64,000 bases of DNA from Hymenoscyphus infarciens (Eukaryota; Ascomycota; Leotiomycetes; Helotiales; Helotiaceae). Both the position numbers and the translations under genes were made by a program. Location of the stretch: NCBI GenBank assembly GCA_001414345.1, contig LLCB01000003.1:62001-126000 (forward strand), read 5' to 3'. Every line of letters starts with the position of its first letter. Position 1 is the stretch's first letter. Of this stretch, positions 48,286 to 61,683 are shown one piece after another. Under the pieces are notes generated by a model that had not been told where the DNA came from, searched no databases, and worked only from the letters and a program-made list of their open reading frames with translations.

Positions 48286-48790
48286 GAGTTTAATAAGCTT
48301 TAGCTTAAGAAGGAGAAGAAGGAGATTAAGAAAGCTACTAAGGCTTTAGATAAGGTATTAGTTATTACTAGTATAGAGGTATTAAAAAATAGTTTAGAGA
48401 TATAGTTTATACTCTTAGAGAAGACTTAGGCGCTTTATACTAAGGTTACTATAAGTACCTCTTACTTATTAGAGAGGTTTTAGTTACTAATATTTAATAG
48501 TCCTTATACTATACTATAGAGGGTAAGACCTCTATTTAAACCTAGGTTTAGGTTCTCTTTAAAGCCTACCTAAAGAGTTTATAAGCGTCCTCTCTAAAGC
48601 TAGTTATAAGAGGTTGCTAAGGTAAGAAGCGTGCTTATAAGAAGGAGGTAGAGAAAGAGCTAATTTAGACTCCTTATACTTAGAAGAGTAGAAAGAAGAA
48701 TAATAAGTTAGAGAAAGAAGAGGCTATAGCCTAGAGAGGGTTAGTAGGCTCTGTTTCAGTAGTAACTTAGTCTTAGTTCTTTACTTTATT
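48286..48790 (+). pseudogene. Antisense ORF of element A, second part
   Basis: Continuation of the frame at 43816-44048 after element B. It shows KKATKALDKVLVITSIEVLK and, further on, ALYTKVTISTSYLLERF in a frame with several stops. It is colinear with 57430-57900 on the minus strand in element C. Confidence 0.45.
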
Positions 48791-48799
48791 AACTTCGAA

Positions 48800-51077
48800 T
48801 ATTCCTACTAGTTAGTATTTTATCTTAAGTTTTTATTATAAGTTCCTTATTAAGAGTAACTAGAATTAAAGAGTATTAATAGAGTTTATAAATTAACTCT
48901 TTTATCTAATTCTTATCTGATTCCTATATATTAAGCTATTCAGAGAGGTAGTATCTGTCTAGAAGTTTATAACGTTCTTTCTAAAACGAGCATAGGTTGT
49001 CTTCTTTTAACTTCTAAATCATATCTAAACTTATTTCTAGAATAACGTCTAACTAAATTATATTAAGAGATATAAACTGTTTTTATAAAAAGGTCTAAGT
49101 AAGTTTAGTATTAATTTAAGAGTCTAAATAATTAGGTACTAAAAAGGTATATAAGTAGCTATCTACTTTAGCTTAATTATAGGTTTTTAAGTCTTATTTA
49201 CGTTAAGTTAATATATCTACTTTTTAATTACTCTTTCTAGATATAAATTAGATCTAAAAGTTAAAGTCTAATAAAAACTCTATTTATTAGACTTACTTAG
49301 CTATAAGTAGCTTAGTTGTTATAAAGTATTCTAATAATCTATAATCTAAATATATATTAATATACTTCTAATATAATATAAGTTTAGAGTACTATTTCTT
49401 AAAAGCTTCTATAATAGTAGATAGTTCTTTATTATAGATCTCCTAGTTTAATTCGTAGCTAACTAGGACGTGTAAGTAGAACCTAATAGAGTACTAAAGG
49501 CTATTATATTATTATAAGAATATACCTACTATTACTCTTTTTAAGAAGTCTATTTCTATCTTTATATTATAATTAAGGTTAAAGTAATATAATATTTAAA
49601 TTATAAGTAGCCTAGTCCTTAGTACTTTAAAAGCTTCTTTATATTTAAGTGTTTATAGAAACGGCTCTATAGAGCGTATTATTATAGTTAAGGGTTTAGT
49701 AATTTTAGTATAACCTTTAATAAATTATCTATAGAATTCTATAAACCCTAGATAAGACTTTACACTTATTATAGTATTAGGTTAGAGCTAGTTTTATAAA
49801 GGCTCTACTTTTTTAAGGTTAACTTTAAGTCCTTTTATAGTTAAGATAAATCTTAAGTATTTAACTCTAATAATACTAAATTCACTTTTCTTAATATCTA
49901 TCTAAAGTCCTACTTCTTAGAGCTAATTTAAAACCTTCCTAACCTATTCCTTATATTCTTTAATAGTATTTAAATAAATTAAAATATTATCTAAGTAGGT
50001 AATATAGAAGTTATTTAAATAGTTAATTAAGACGTTATTTATATAATATTAATAGGTAGTAGAGCTATTATAGAGTCTAAAAGAGAGGACCTTATATTTA
50101 TATATACTATACCTAGTTCTAAATATAGTTATCTCTTCTAAGTTAAGGTCTATTTAGATATAATAGAAAGCTTATCTAATATCTAATTTAATAAAGATTT
50201 TAGCTATTCTTATTCTAGAAAGGAGCTTATTAATATAAGAGATTAAGTAGAGATTATTTCTTATTAAAGTATTAAGCTTCTTATAATTAATATAGAACTA
50301 TAACTTATTACTATTAGCCTTTTTAATAAAGAGTATTAAAGAGGTAAAAGAGCTATTACTATTAATAATAAACCTCTTATCTAGGTTCTCTATAAGATAC
50401 TTCTTTATAGCTTTAAGCTTTATAGTTAACTATTAATATAAAGGTAAAAAGGAATTAAGAAGTAGCTTATTTAAAGTAATCTTATAGTTGTATTTATAGT
50501 AAGAAGAGAGCTTATTAGAAGCTACTTTTAAGAATACGTCTTTATAAGATAAGTAATATTTTAAGAGTTAGGCCTATATTAGAGTTCTTATCTTATTATT
50601 ATCTTAGAAAGAGGTAGATCTTTTATTAATAATCTAATCTAGCTTATATATACTTATTATATAAAATTCTAAGTTAGGTTATTTTATATTAAAGTATATA
50701 GTATTTATACTAATTTTATAAATAAAAGAGTATAAAGTCTAACCTTTTAAGACTATACTAGTAGGTTATAGAGGCTTTAGACTAGAGTTAGATATTAAAT
50801 TTTTAAGAGATATTATTATAGATAGAAGTAATAACTTAGCTATATTTATAAGTCTACTCTTTTTATATCTTTCTTATTAATAGATTACGTATTCTCTTTA
50901 ATTTATATCTAACTAGTAGTTTAAAAGAGGTTTCTAGTTCTAGCTAGAAAGTAAAAGTAAAATTTCCTTACTATAGTAGAGAGTTAGAGGGTTATTAGCT
51001 AGCTAAGTAATCTAGTTCTTTAAAAGGTTAAGTAGAACTTTAAAATAGTTTAACTACTTATTACTAATAATTAAGTC
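48800..51077 (-). pseudogene. pol remnant of element A (RT-RNase H; integrase deleted)
   Basis: Minus-strand copy of C's RT and RNase H. The RT catalytic segment YLDN (from YLDD) is at about 49986-50000. Relative to C, about 1.36 kb between C positions near 55850 and 57210 is missing: the A sequence passes from CTTCTAGACAGATACTA directly to CCTCTCTGAATAGC. Integrase and chromodomain are therefore absent. Element C is inserted between A's protease and RT parts. Confidence 0.7.
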
Positions 51078-51082
51078 TTACT

Positions 51083-51578
51083 TATAATAGCATGCTATCC
51101 TGGATTATCATATGACAGCTGGATTATTATGTGATAGCACTATCCTGAATTGTCGGCATTCGTGAAACTGCCAATACCTCTAAGCAGTGCCGATACCTCT
51201 GATATCTCTAGAGCCGAGATTACAAATAACTAATACTTATACAAGCGAAGTACTAAAGGTATTAATATCCGACATTTATATATAGAAGAGATTAAGGTTT
51301 AGATATTATATATTTAGCTTTTCAAAGGATCAGAGGTTATATATTTAGCTTTTCAGCTCTTATTATTTAGTATTAGCTATATTAGGCAGAGCTCGGTTAT
51401 TATTATTATTAGAACTTAGAAGCTTCTAACCTTCTTATATATAGACGTTTATATTTAGTATAGTAGAGAGATAGTTATTGTTTTCTTCTATATTAGAGCC
51501 TAGTATTTATATACGTTATTCTACTATACGTACTCTTATATACCTCTACTATAGTTATATATATTTTATACTATTATA
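51083..51578 (+). repeat. LTR of element C (5' LTR)
   Basis: 496 bp, starts TATAATAGCATGCTATCC and ends ATACTATTATA. About 270 aligned bases differ from the 3' LTR at more than 30 positions, all transitions, without indels. Confidence 0.92.
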
Positions 51579-52499
51579 TAAAAATAATAACTCTTCTTCG
51601 CTAGTAATAGCCTTAATAATATCTCCTTTGAGCTTATCGCTACTTTTTATTTAGAAGTCGATTTACCTTCGATTTAGAATATTATAACGGTATTCTTAAA
51701 TAGCTAGGTAATTAGAGACTACCTAGATAGCTAGTAATAGTAGGGTTTATTATCTATATAGATAGCTAGTATAAATTATATTTAAGTATATGTTAAGGGA
51801 TTAGAATACGCTAAGTATTTCTTAAGAGTCCTAATAACTCTAGATTTAATAAATAAGCTAACTTATAATAGTTATCTAGAAGGCTTTTAAATCTAATCCT
51901 ACCCCCTCTCTCTCCTAATTTAACATTTAATATATTAGAATCTAGAGTAACCTCTAGTCTCTTTTAAGCTCTACTTCTAAGTATAGAGCACCCTCTTAGA
52001 GAATAAAGTTAAGCCTCTATTAAAAGGTCTCTAACTTAGTACTATATACCTAAGAATAGTAAGAAGCCTAAGAATAATAAAGGCAAAGGCCTAGTACCTA
52101 GAAGCTAGAGAGATTAATAAGACTTCTCTAATATAGATAAGATATAGAGTATAATCTAAGCTATAGAGGCTAAAGATTAAGAAAAAGAATAGAGAATTTT
52201 AGAGTAAGATAATTAGATTGTTTAATTATTAGACCTAGTATAATAAATTAGTTAATAACTATTAAATAATAATTAAAGTCTAAGTCTAATCTAACTTATA
52301 AGAACACCTCCTTCTACCTCTTTAAACTATTATTATAGGTAAGACTCTACCTCTAATATTTATCTCTTACTATAACCTACTCTATGCTTATAACCTAAAA
52401 GTACTCTAAAAGCCTTTTAACCTATTAAAAGTAAGATTATAGAAAAAATTAAACTTTTAGATAATAACGTTTTATCTATATATAAGTAATAGAGAATAT

Positions 52500-55400
52500 T
52501 AATATATAATTAACTCTATATAAACGCCGACTATTATTAGACGCCTTTAACTTATAAAGCTCTTATTTAGAGAACGATAATAAAACTCGCCTAGAACTAC
52601 TTAGAGCTCTAATATAAGTCTAATATAAGTAAGACGGTATTTAAAGACTATAAAGAGATAATCGAGCTTCTTAATACCTACTATTTAATAGGTTATAAGA
52701 AGAAGGATACTTAGAACGCTTTTTAGTCTCTTTAGATAGAATAGAAGAGTTATATAAGAGAAAGTTTTATAGAATTTAAAAGTTACTTTTTAAGTATTAT
52801 AATACTTAGAGAAGTATCTAAGTAAGATAAGTTCTACTATATATAGGATAAGCTTACACCTTAGCTCTAAACCTAATTAGTTAATAGTAAGAGGTACTAG
52901 AATACCAACTTTAATAAGATAATAAGAGACCTATTATTTATAAATAAGAAATAATACTATAATACTAAGTTATATATAACTAGTATAATAAGTACTAAAA
53001 AACTTATTATAATAAGCTCGTTATACTAAAAGCCTAATACTAACTAAACCTTATCTAGTTCCTTAATAAAACCCTTACTACTCTTATATAGACTTTATAC
53101 TACTTCTTAAAAAACTTCTTAATCTCCTAGACTCTCTTCTACTAGCGAAAGATTAAAGACTTCGTCTATAGACCGACTCCTTACTAGTATAAAGTACTAT
53201 AATTATAGGAAACCTAGGTATATTAAGCCCGACTATCCTAATCTACCTAGTATTAATAAGATAGAGGAAGACAATTAACCTAAAGAAGAATAACTACTTA
53301 AAGAGTACTCTAACTCTAATCTAAGTTAGAAGGAAAACAAAGAGGCCTAGATAAAAATACCTTCCTAGGCCTATATAAATATAATCTATCTAAACTTAAC
53401 CTTTCTAAGCTTATAGAAGGAAAACAGTTCCTTATAAATACTACTCTTAGTATATAAAGATATAGTATTAAAATATAAGCTTTAGTAGACATAGGAGTAA
53501 ATAGATACTTATTTCTAAATTAACCTCTAGCTTTATAATTATTAAAAGTAATAGGTTTAAAGATCTAGAAACTACCTTATTTAGTATCTATTTATAGATA
53601 TAATAATAGTACTAAAAGCTAGGTAAATTAGTTTATATAACTATATTTAAACATAGATAAACATTATATTTATAACTACCTCTTTATTATCCTAGACCTT
53701 AAATAATAAGACCTAATTATTAGTAATAAGTAGTTAAACTATTTTAAAGTTCTCCTTAACTCTTTAAAAAACTAGATTACTTAGCTAGCTAAATACTCTC
53801 TAACTCTCTACTATAGTAAGGAAATTTTACTTTCTCTTTCTAGCTAGAACTAGAAACCTTTTTTAAATTACTAGTTAGATGTAAACTAAAGGGAATATAC
53901 TATCTAGTAATAAGAAAGACGTAAAAAGAGTAGACTTATATATATAGTCGAGTTATTACTTCTATCTATAATAATACCTCTTAAAATTTTAATATTTAAC
54001 TTTAGTCTAAAGCCTCTATAAACTACTAGTATAGTCTTAAAAGGCTAGACTCTATACTCTTTTATCTATAAGATAAATGTTAATGTAATATATTATAATA
54101 TAAAATAGTTTAATTTAGAATTTTATATAATAAGCCTCTATAAGTTAGATTAGGTTATTAATAAGAGATTAGCCTCTCTCTAAGATAATAATAAGATAAG
54201 GGCTCTAATATAAGCCTAACTCTTAAAGTATTACTTATTCTATAAAGACATATTCTTAAAAGTAGCTTTTAATAAGCTTCCTCTTTACTATGAATATAAT
54301 TATAAGATTACTTTAAATAAGCTACTTCTTAACTTCTTTTTACCTCTATATTAATAGTTAACTACTAAGCTTAAAGCTATAAAAGAGTATCTTATAAAGA
54401 ACTTAGATAAGGGGTTTATTATTAATAGTAATAGCTCTTTTACCTCTCTTATACTCTTTATTAAAAAGGCTAATAGTAATAAGTTATAGTTCTATATCGA
54501 TTATAAGAAGCTAAATACTCTAACCTAAAATAATCTCTACCTAATTCCTTATATTAATAAGCTCCTTTCTAAGATAAGAATAGCTAAAATCTTTACTAAA
54601 TTAGATATTAAATAAGCTTTTTATTATATCTAAATAGACTCTAACTTAGAAGAGATAACCACGTTTAGAACTAGGTATAGTATATATAAATATAAGGTCC
54701 TCTCTTTTAGACTCTATAATAGCCTTACTACCTATTAACATTATATAAACAACATCTTAATTAACTATTTAAATAACTTCTATATTATCTACTTAGATAA
54801 TATTTTAATTTATTTAAATACTATTAAAGAATATAAAGAATAGGTTAAGAAGGTTTTAAATTAGTTCTAAGAAGTAGAACTTTAAATAGATATTAAGAAA
54901 AGCAAATTTAGTATTACTAGAGTTAAATACTTAGGATTTATCTTAACTATAAAAGGACTTAAAGTTAACTTAGAAAAAGTAAAGCCTTTATAAAACTAGG
55001 TCTAACCTAATACTATAATAGATATAAAGTCTTATCTAAGGTTTATAGGATTTTATAGATAATTTATTAAAGGTTATATTAAAATTACTAAACTCTTAAC
55101 TATAATAATATACTCTATAGAGCTGTTTTTATAAATACTTAAATATAATAAAGCCTTTAAAGTACTAAGGACCTAGCTACTTATTATATAAACCTTATAC
55201 TACTTTAACCTTGATTATAATATAAAGGTAGAAATAGACTCCTTAGAAGAAGTAATAGTAAGTATATTCTTATAATAATATAATAGCTTTTAGTACCTTA
55301 TTAGGTTCTACTTATACGTCCTAGTCGGTTATAAATTAAACTAGAAGATCTATAATAAAGAGCTATCTACTATTATAAAAGCTTTTAAGAAATAGCGCCT

Positions 55401-57135
55401 TAAACTTATATTATATTAGAAGTATATTAATATATATTTAGATTATAGATTATTAGAATACTTTATAATAACTAAGCTACTTATAGCTAAGTAAGTCTAA
55501 TAGATAGAGTTTCTATTAGACTTTAACTTCTAGATCTAATTTATATCTAAGAAGAGTAATTAAAAAGTAGATATATTAACTTGACATAAGTAAGACCTAA
55601 AAACCTATAATTAAGCTAAAGTAGATAGCTGCTTATATACTCTTTTAGTATCTAATTATTTAGACCTCTAAATTAATACTAAACTTACTTAGACCTTTTT
55701 ATAAGAACAGTCTACCTCTCTTAATATAATTTAGTTAGATAATATTCTAAGAATAAGTTTAGATATAATTTAGAAGTTAAAGGAAGATAACTTATACTCC
55801 TTTTAAAAAGAACGTTATTAACTTCTAAATAGATACTATCTCTTATTAGATAATTTACTACTCTTTAAGAATCGACTTTATATTTAAAAGAATACTAAAC
55901 TCTATATAAAACTAATTTAAGAAGTCTATAACTAAGTATCTAGTACTTACCTAAGTATAAAAAAGACATACTAGTTATTAGTATAATACTACTACTAGGC
56001 TAGAATGTTTTCAGACTATAAGAGGTATATAGGGAATTATTAAGCTTATAAATACTCTTATTCTTAATAAACTAAGTAATAAGACTTTCTTTACTCTCTA
56101 CTTATACTTAACTATTCTATATAATATTTATATATAGACTTTAAATTATTTCTAAAAGATAAACATAGATTTAATATTATATTAGTATTTATTAACTAAC
56201 TTAGAAAGGATTTAGTATTAATACTCTATTACTTAACTATAGATGCTAAAGAACTAGCTAAACTTTTTATTTAATAGATTTACTATTTTAGCTACTACTT
56301 TAAATTAATTACATCTGATTAAGAACCTTAATTTATATTATTATTTTAGACTAAATTTTATTAAATAATTAGTATTAAGCTTAAGCTTAGTACTATCTAC
56401 TATAAATAGATAGATAGATAGATAGAGATAATAAACTAATATATTAATTAGAGACTAAGGCTCTTTATAACCTACTATTAAGATAACTAGAGCGAATTAA
56501 TCCCTCTAATAGATAGAGTATAAATAACACTTCTATACTTATCTATTAGTATAACCTCTTATTAGCTTAAGTTTAGACTTAACCTAAAGACTTTATAAGA
56601 CTAGAATATACTAAAGACTTTTATTCCTTAGAAACGACTTAACTATAATAAGGTAGTAAAAGTAGCTTAACGTATATACTCTACTTAAGAGATAGCTAAA
56701 GATAATATAGATAAGGCTTAGAAAAAGATAAAGGATAGTATAAACTAGTACTAAAAAGCTATTAACTAGGACGTTAGAGACAAAGTTTACTTATTTACTA
56801 AGAATCTTAAGATAAATTATCTTAATTAAAAGCTTGTCGAATAGTAGATAGGACCTTTTAAAATACTAGAACGTATAGAACACTTCTATAGGCTGAAACT
56901 TCTTAAAAGCTTATTAATTTATAATATTTTCGCCTCTAATATACTTTTAAAGGATCTAAACACTTCTCTACTAGGATAAGAGGCTCTAGAGCCTCTACTA
57001 GACATTATTAAAGGTATATAAGAATAGAAGGTATAAGAAATACTTAGTAGTAGACTTTTTAGAAAATAGCTATAGTACTAGGTAAAATAAGTTAAATATA
57101 ATTTAGATCCTACTTAGTATTCTATAGATAATTTT
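52500..57135 (+). pseudogene. gag-pol of element C (gag, PR, RT, RH, IN, chromodomain)
   Basis: Capsid part near 52640-52900 (KDYKEIIELLNTYYLIGYKK, then stops). Zinc knuckle at 53195-53239 with all three Cys and the His turned to Tyr. Protease triad DTG reads DIG (53488-53496). RT about 54290-54830 with LDIK.AFY and YLDN at 54790-54801 (from YLDD). RNase H about 55200-55400 (IYNKELSTIIKAF). The integrase catalytic residues are still readable in one frame: Asp 56137-56139, Asp 56317-56319 (TSD) and Glu 56425-56427, with 35 residues between the last two. The chromodomain at about 57030-57130 reads EILSSRLFRK ... NLDPT.Y with stops at Trp and Gln positions. The start of gag cannot be fixed. Confidence 0.85.
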
Positions 57136-57429
57136 TAGGGTTTACTATATTATCTAAGAGACTTTTATACTAAATATCTAGAAGAGCTAGGACTACTCTA
57201 ACACCTCTCTAAATAGCTTAATATATAGAAATTAGATAAGAATTAGGTAAAAGAGTTAATTTATAATATTAATACCTTCTAATTCTAGTTACTCTTAATA
57301 AGGAACTTATAATAAAAACCTAAGATAAAACACTAACTAGTAGGAATATTTAAAATTAATAAAGTAAAGAACTAAGACTAAGTTACTACTAAAATAGAGC
57401 CTACTAACCCTCTCTAGGCTGTAGCCTCT

Positions 57430-58098
57430 CTTTCCTCTAACTTATCATCCTCCTTCTTACTCTTTTAAGCGTAAAGAGCTTAAATTAGCTCTTCTTTTAC
57501 TACCTCCTTCTTATAAGGACGCTTCTTACCTTAGCGACCTCTTATAACCGGCTTTAGAGAGGACGCCTATAAACTCTTTAAGTAGGCCTTAAAAAGGACT
57601 TAAACCTAGGTTTAAATAGAGGTCCTACTCTCTATAGTATAGTGTAAGGACTATTAAATATTAGTAACCGAAACCTCTCTAATAAGTAAGAGGTACTTAT
57701 AACAACCTTAGTATAAAGCGCTTAAGTCTCCTCTAGAAGGGTGAACTACACCTCTAAGCTATTCTTTAGTACCTCTATACTAGTAATAACCAATACCTTA
57801 TCTAAGGCCTTAGTAGTCTTCTTAACCTCTCCCTTCTCCTCCTTACCTATAAGCTTACTAAACTCCTTCTTAATAAACTATAGTAACTACCTAAGTTAGA
57901 ATAGATTTAGTATATATTTAGGATTAAACTTACTAGAATATATATAGTATTCTACTTTATATAGTACCTATACTTCTTCGACTTTAGCTTTTTAAAAGCG
58001 TATACGTAATCTCTGTTCTAAGATTTTACCTAAAGGTATTAAACGTAGTAGACTTAGTAAGTAGCTAAAAGCGTACTAGGAGGATATAGAAGAGGCAT
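57430..58098 (-). pseudogene. Conserved antisense ORF downstream of pol in element C
   Basis: The minus-strand frame begins at an ATG at 58098 (MPLLYPPSTLLATY) and continues KSKKYRYY, then ALDKVLVITSIEVLKNSLEV and ALYTKVVISTSYLLERF, with TAA/TAG at presumed Gln/Trp positions. The same frame exists in element A (43816-44048 plus 48286-48790). A helical, Lys/Leu-rich protein is likely, but I recognise no family. The lower boundary is approximate. Confidence 0.45.
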
Positions 58099-58676
58099 TT
58101 TACTATATTAGATTAGTCTTAAATTAGGTCTAATTAAAGAGAGAAGAACTTACTTTTATATATATATATATAATATATATATATTCTAGGAGATAAGTTA
58201 GTATATAAGGATATACCTAATTAGAAGGTATTCTTACTATTTATATTATTTAAATAAAAAGAAAAGAAGAAGAGAAGTTAGAATCGAGGAAAAGTCGCCT
58301 ACTAATATACTACTTATAATAATAGCTGTCGCTTTATAATTATTATTTATTACTTAATAATTACTATTATAATATATAATAATAGTAAGAATACGATAAC
58401 TCTATAGTAGCGTACCGCTTTCTACCTACCAGCTAATTATTAGCTTCTCTTCTATTTGTATTCTATTATTATATAGTATATAGTAGTAAACAAAGAGCGA
58501 TCAGCTCTTAAAAGATAATACTACTAGCTACTAACTCTACCTTGACCACTAGATACTATAATAGTAAGATAAATTATATTCTTTATAATAAAAAGATAAA
58601 TAATACTCTAATTAACCTAATACTATACTAATTGCTAACTGAAGACTCGGGACGAGTCTTTTTAAAAGAGAGAGGA

Positions 58677-59172
58677 TATAATAATATACTATTCTAGATT
58701 ATTATATAATAGCTAGATTATTATATAATAGTACTATTCTGAATTATCGGTATTCGTAAAACTGCTAATACCTCTAAGCAGTGCCGATACCTCTAATACC
58801 TCTAAGGCCGAGATTACAAATGACCGATACTTATATAAGCGAAGTACTAAAGGTATTAATATCTGATATTTATATATAGAAGGGATTAAGGTTTAGATAT
58901 TATATGTTTAGCTTTCTAAAGGATTAGAGGTTATATATTTAGCTTTTTAGCTCTTATTATTTAGTATTAGCTATATTAGGTAGGGCTCGGTTATTATTAT
59001 TATTAGAACTTAGAAGCTTCTAACCTTCTTATATATAGACGTTTATGTTTAGTACAGTAGAGGGACAGTTATTGTTTTCTTCTGTATTAGAGCCTAGTAT
59101 CTATATACGTCATTCTACTATACGCACTCCTATATGCCTCTACTATAGTTATATGTATTTCGTGTTATTATA
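58677..59172 (+). repeat. LTR of element C (3' LTR)
   Basis: 496 bp, same length as the 5' LTR. More mutated than the 5' copy at its start, less at its end (for example CATTCTACTATACGCACTCC). Confidence 0.92.
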
Positions 59173-59177
59173 TTACT

Positions 59178-61305
59178 ATCTAAGGTCTAAGATAATAAAG
59201 GAGTAGTTATAAATATAACGCTTATCTATATTTAAATATAGCTATATAAACTAAGTTATTTAGCTTTTAGTACTATTATTATATCTATAAATAAACACGG
59301 AATAAGGTAGTTTCTAGATCTATAAACCTATTACTTTTAATAGTTAAAGAGCTAGGAGTTAATTTAAAAACAGGTACTCGTTTACTCTTATATCTACTAA
59401 AGCTTATATTTTAATACTATATCCCTATATACTAAGTATAGTATTTATAAGGAACTGTTTTCCTCCTATAAGTTTAGAAAGGTTAAGTCTAGCTAGATTA
59501 TATTTATATAAGCCTAGGAAGGTATCTTTACCTAAGCCTCTTTGTTTTCCTCTTAACTCGGGTTATAGTTAGAGTACTCTTTAGATAGTTGTTCTTACTT
59601 AGGTTAATTATCTATTTCGTTAATACTAGGTAGATTAGAATAGTTAGGCTTAATATACCTAGGTTTCCTATAATTATAATACTTTATACTAGTAAGGAAT
59701 CGGTCTATAGATGAAGGTATTAAAGTCTTTAATCTTTTACTAGTAGAAGAGGGCCTAGGAGTTTAAGAAGTCTTTTAAGAAATAGTATAAAGTCTATATA
59801 AGAGAGGTAAGGGTTTTATTAAAGAACTAGATAAGAATTAGTTAGTATTAGGCTTTTAATATAATAAGCTTATTATAACGAGTTTTTTAATACTTATTAT
59901 ACTAGTTATATATAACTTAGTATTATAATACTATTCCTTATCTATAAATAATAGGTCTCTTACTATCTTATTAAAGTCGGTATTCTAGTATCTCTTATTA
60001 TTAACTAATTAGGTTTAGAGCTAAGGTATAAGCTTATCTTATATATAATAGAACTTATCTTACTTAGATACTTCTCTAAGTATTACTATACTTAAAAAGT
60101 AACTTTTAAATTCTATAAAACTTTCTCTTATATAACCCTTCTATCCTATTTAAAGAGACTAAAAGGCGTTCTAGGTATCCTCTTTCTTATAACTAGTTAG
60201 ATAATAGATATTAAGAAGTTTAATTATTTCTTTATAATCTTTAAATACTATCTTACTTATATTAGACTTATATTAAGGCTCTAAGTAGTTCTAAGTAAGT
60301 TTTATTATCGTCCTCTAAATAAGAGCTTTATAAGTTAAAAACGTCTAATAATAGTCGACGTTTATATAGAGTCGATTATATATTAATATTCTCTATTACT
60401 TATATATAGGTAAAATACTATTATCTAAAAGTTTAATTTTTTCTATAATCTTACTTTTAATAGGTTAAAGAGCTTTTAAAGTACTTTTAGGTTATAGACG
60501 TAGAGTAGGTTATTATAAAGAAGGAATATTAGAGGTAGGGTCTTACCTAAAATAATAGTTTAAAGAGACTAAAAGAGGTGTTTATATAGGTTAGATAGGA
60601 CTTAGACTTTAGTTATTATTTAGTAATTATTAACTAATTTACTATACTAGGTCTAATAATTAGGTAATCTAATTATCTTACTCTAAAATTCTCTATTCTT
60701 TTTCTTAATCCTTAGCCTTTATAGCTTAGATTATACCTTATATCTTATCTATATTAGAGAAGTCCTATTAATCTCTCTAGCTTCTAGACGCTAAGCCTTT
60801 ACCTTTATTATTCTTAGGCTTCTTAGTATTCTTAGAGGTATAGTACTAAGTTAAGGACCTTTTTATAAAGGCTTGACTTTATTCTCTAAAAGGAGGCTCT
60901 ACGCTTAAGAGTAGAGCTTAGAAGAGACCTAGAGTCGCTCTAAATTCTAATATATTAGATATTAAATTAGAAGGAGAGAGGGGGTAAGATTAGATTTAGA
61001 AGCCTTCTAGATAACTATTATAAGTCGACTTATTTACTAAATCTAGGGTTATTAGAACTCTTAGAAATACTTAGTATATTCTAATCTCTTAACGTGTCTA
61101 TAATACGATTTTTACTAGCTATCTATATAGACACTAAACCCTAGTGTTACTAGCTATTTAGGTAGTCTCTAATTACCTAGCTATATAAGAATATTATTAT
61201 AATATTCTAAATTAAGAGTAAATTAACTTCTAAATAAAGAGTAGTAATAAGCTTAAAGGAGATATTATTAAGGCTATTACTAGTAAGGAAGAGTTATTAT
61301 TTTTA
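59178..61305 (-). pseudogene. gag-protease remnant of element A
   Basis: Minus-strand sequence colinear with element C's 51579-53560. The protease triad corresponds to about 59385-59410, and the region close to the right LTR shares the 5' leader (GGCTATTACTAGTAAGG on the plus strand). Closed by RIP-type stops throughout. Confidence 0.65.
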
Positions 61306-61683
61306 TATAATAGTACGAAATATATATAACTATAGTAGAGGTATATAAGAGTATATATAAAAGAATAATATATATAGATACTAGGCACTAATATAAAAGA
61401 AAATAATAACTATCCTTCTTCTATACTAAGTATAAATATCTATATATAAGAGGTTAGAGACTACTAAGTCTTAATAAGAATAATAACCGAGTCTTTTCTA
61501 ATATAGCTACTAAAATAATAAGGGCTTTAAAGCTAAATATATAAGACCTTAAAACGAAATATATAACATCCGATTCTTACTCTCTTTAGCACCTTCTATC
61601 TGATGAGTTATAGAAGTATTAGTAGTTATAGAGGTATTAGCAGTTCTATAAGTGTCTATAATTCAGGATAGCGTACTATTATA
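61306..61683 (-). repeat. LTR of element A (5' LTR)
   Basis: 378 bp, partner of 42863-43240. It ends GCGTACTATTATA before the CCCTA duplication. Confidence 0.9.

Larger units (their letters stand above)
51083..59172 (+). mobile_element. LTR retrotransposon C, full-length Ty3/gypsy chromovirus, RIP-inactivated
   Basis: 8090 bp with two 496-bp LTRs and a perfect TTACT duplication (51078-51082 and 59173-59177), inserted in inverse orientation into element A. A purine tract AAAAGAGAGAGGA (58664-58676) precedes the 3' LTR. The interior has, in order, gag with a zinc knuckle, aspartic protease, RT, RNase H, integrase and a chromodomain. This order and the chromodomain place it in the chromovirus branch of Ty3/gypsy. 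After pol there is a 1.5-kb region with an antisense frame. Practically every Gln, Trp and Arg codon that RIP can turn into a stop has changed. Confidence 0.93.
42863..61683 (-). mobile_element. LTR retrotransposon A (Ty3/gypsy), minus strand, host of B and C
   Basis: Two LTRs of exactly 378 bp bound the element (42863-43240 and 61306-61683). The duplication is CTCTA on the left (42858-42862) and CCCTA on the right (61684-61688), one C-to-T difference as expected from RIP. The orientation is minus: a purine tract (on the minus strand, AAAGGAGAGAGGA) lies just inside the left LTR. Subtracting B and C, the element was about 6.5 kb. Its interior is homologous to C in inverse orientation: gag/protease 59178-61305, RT-RNase H about 48960-50600 and 3' part 43241-48940. 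A single deletion relative to C, with its junction near 48945, removes integrase and chromodomain. All frames are closed by TAA/TAG. Confidence 0.9.
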
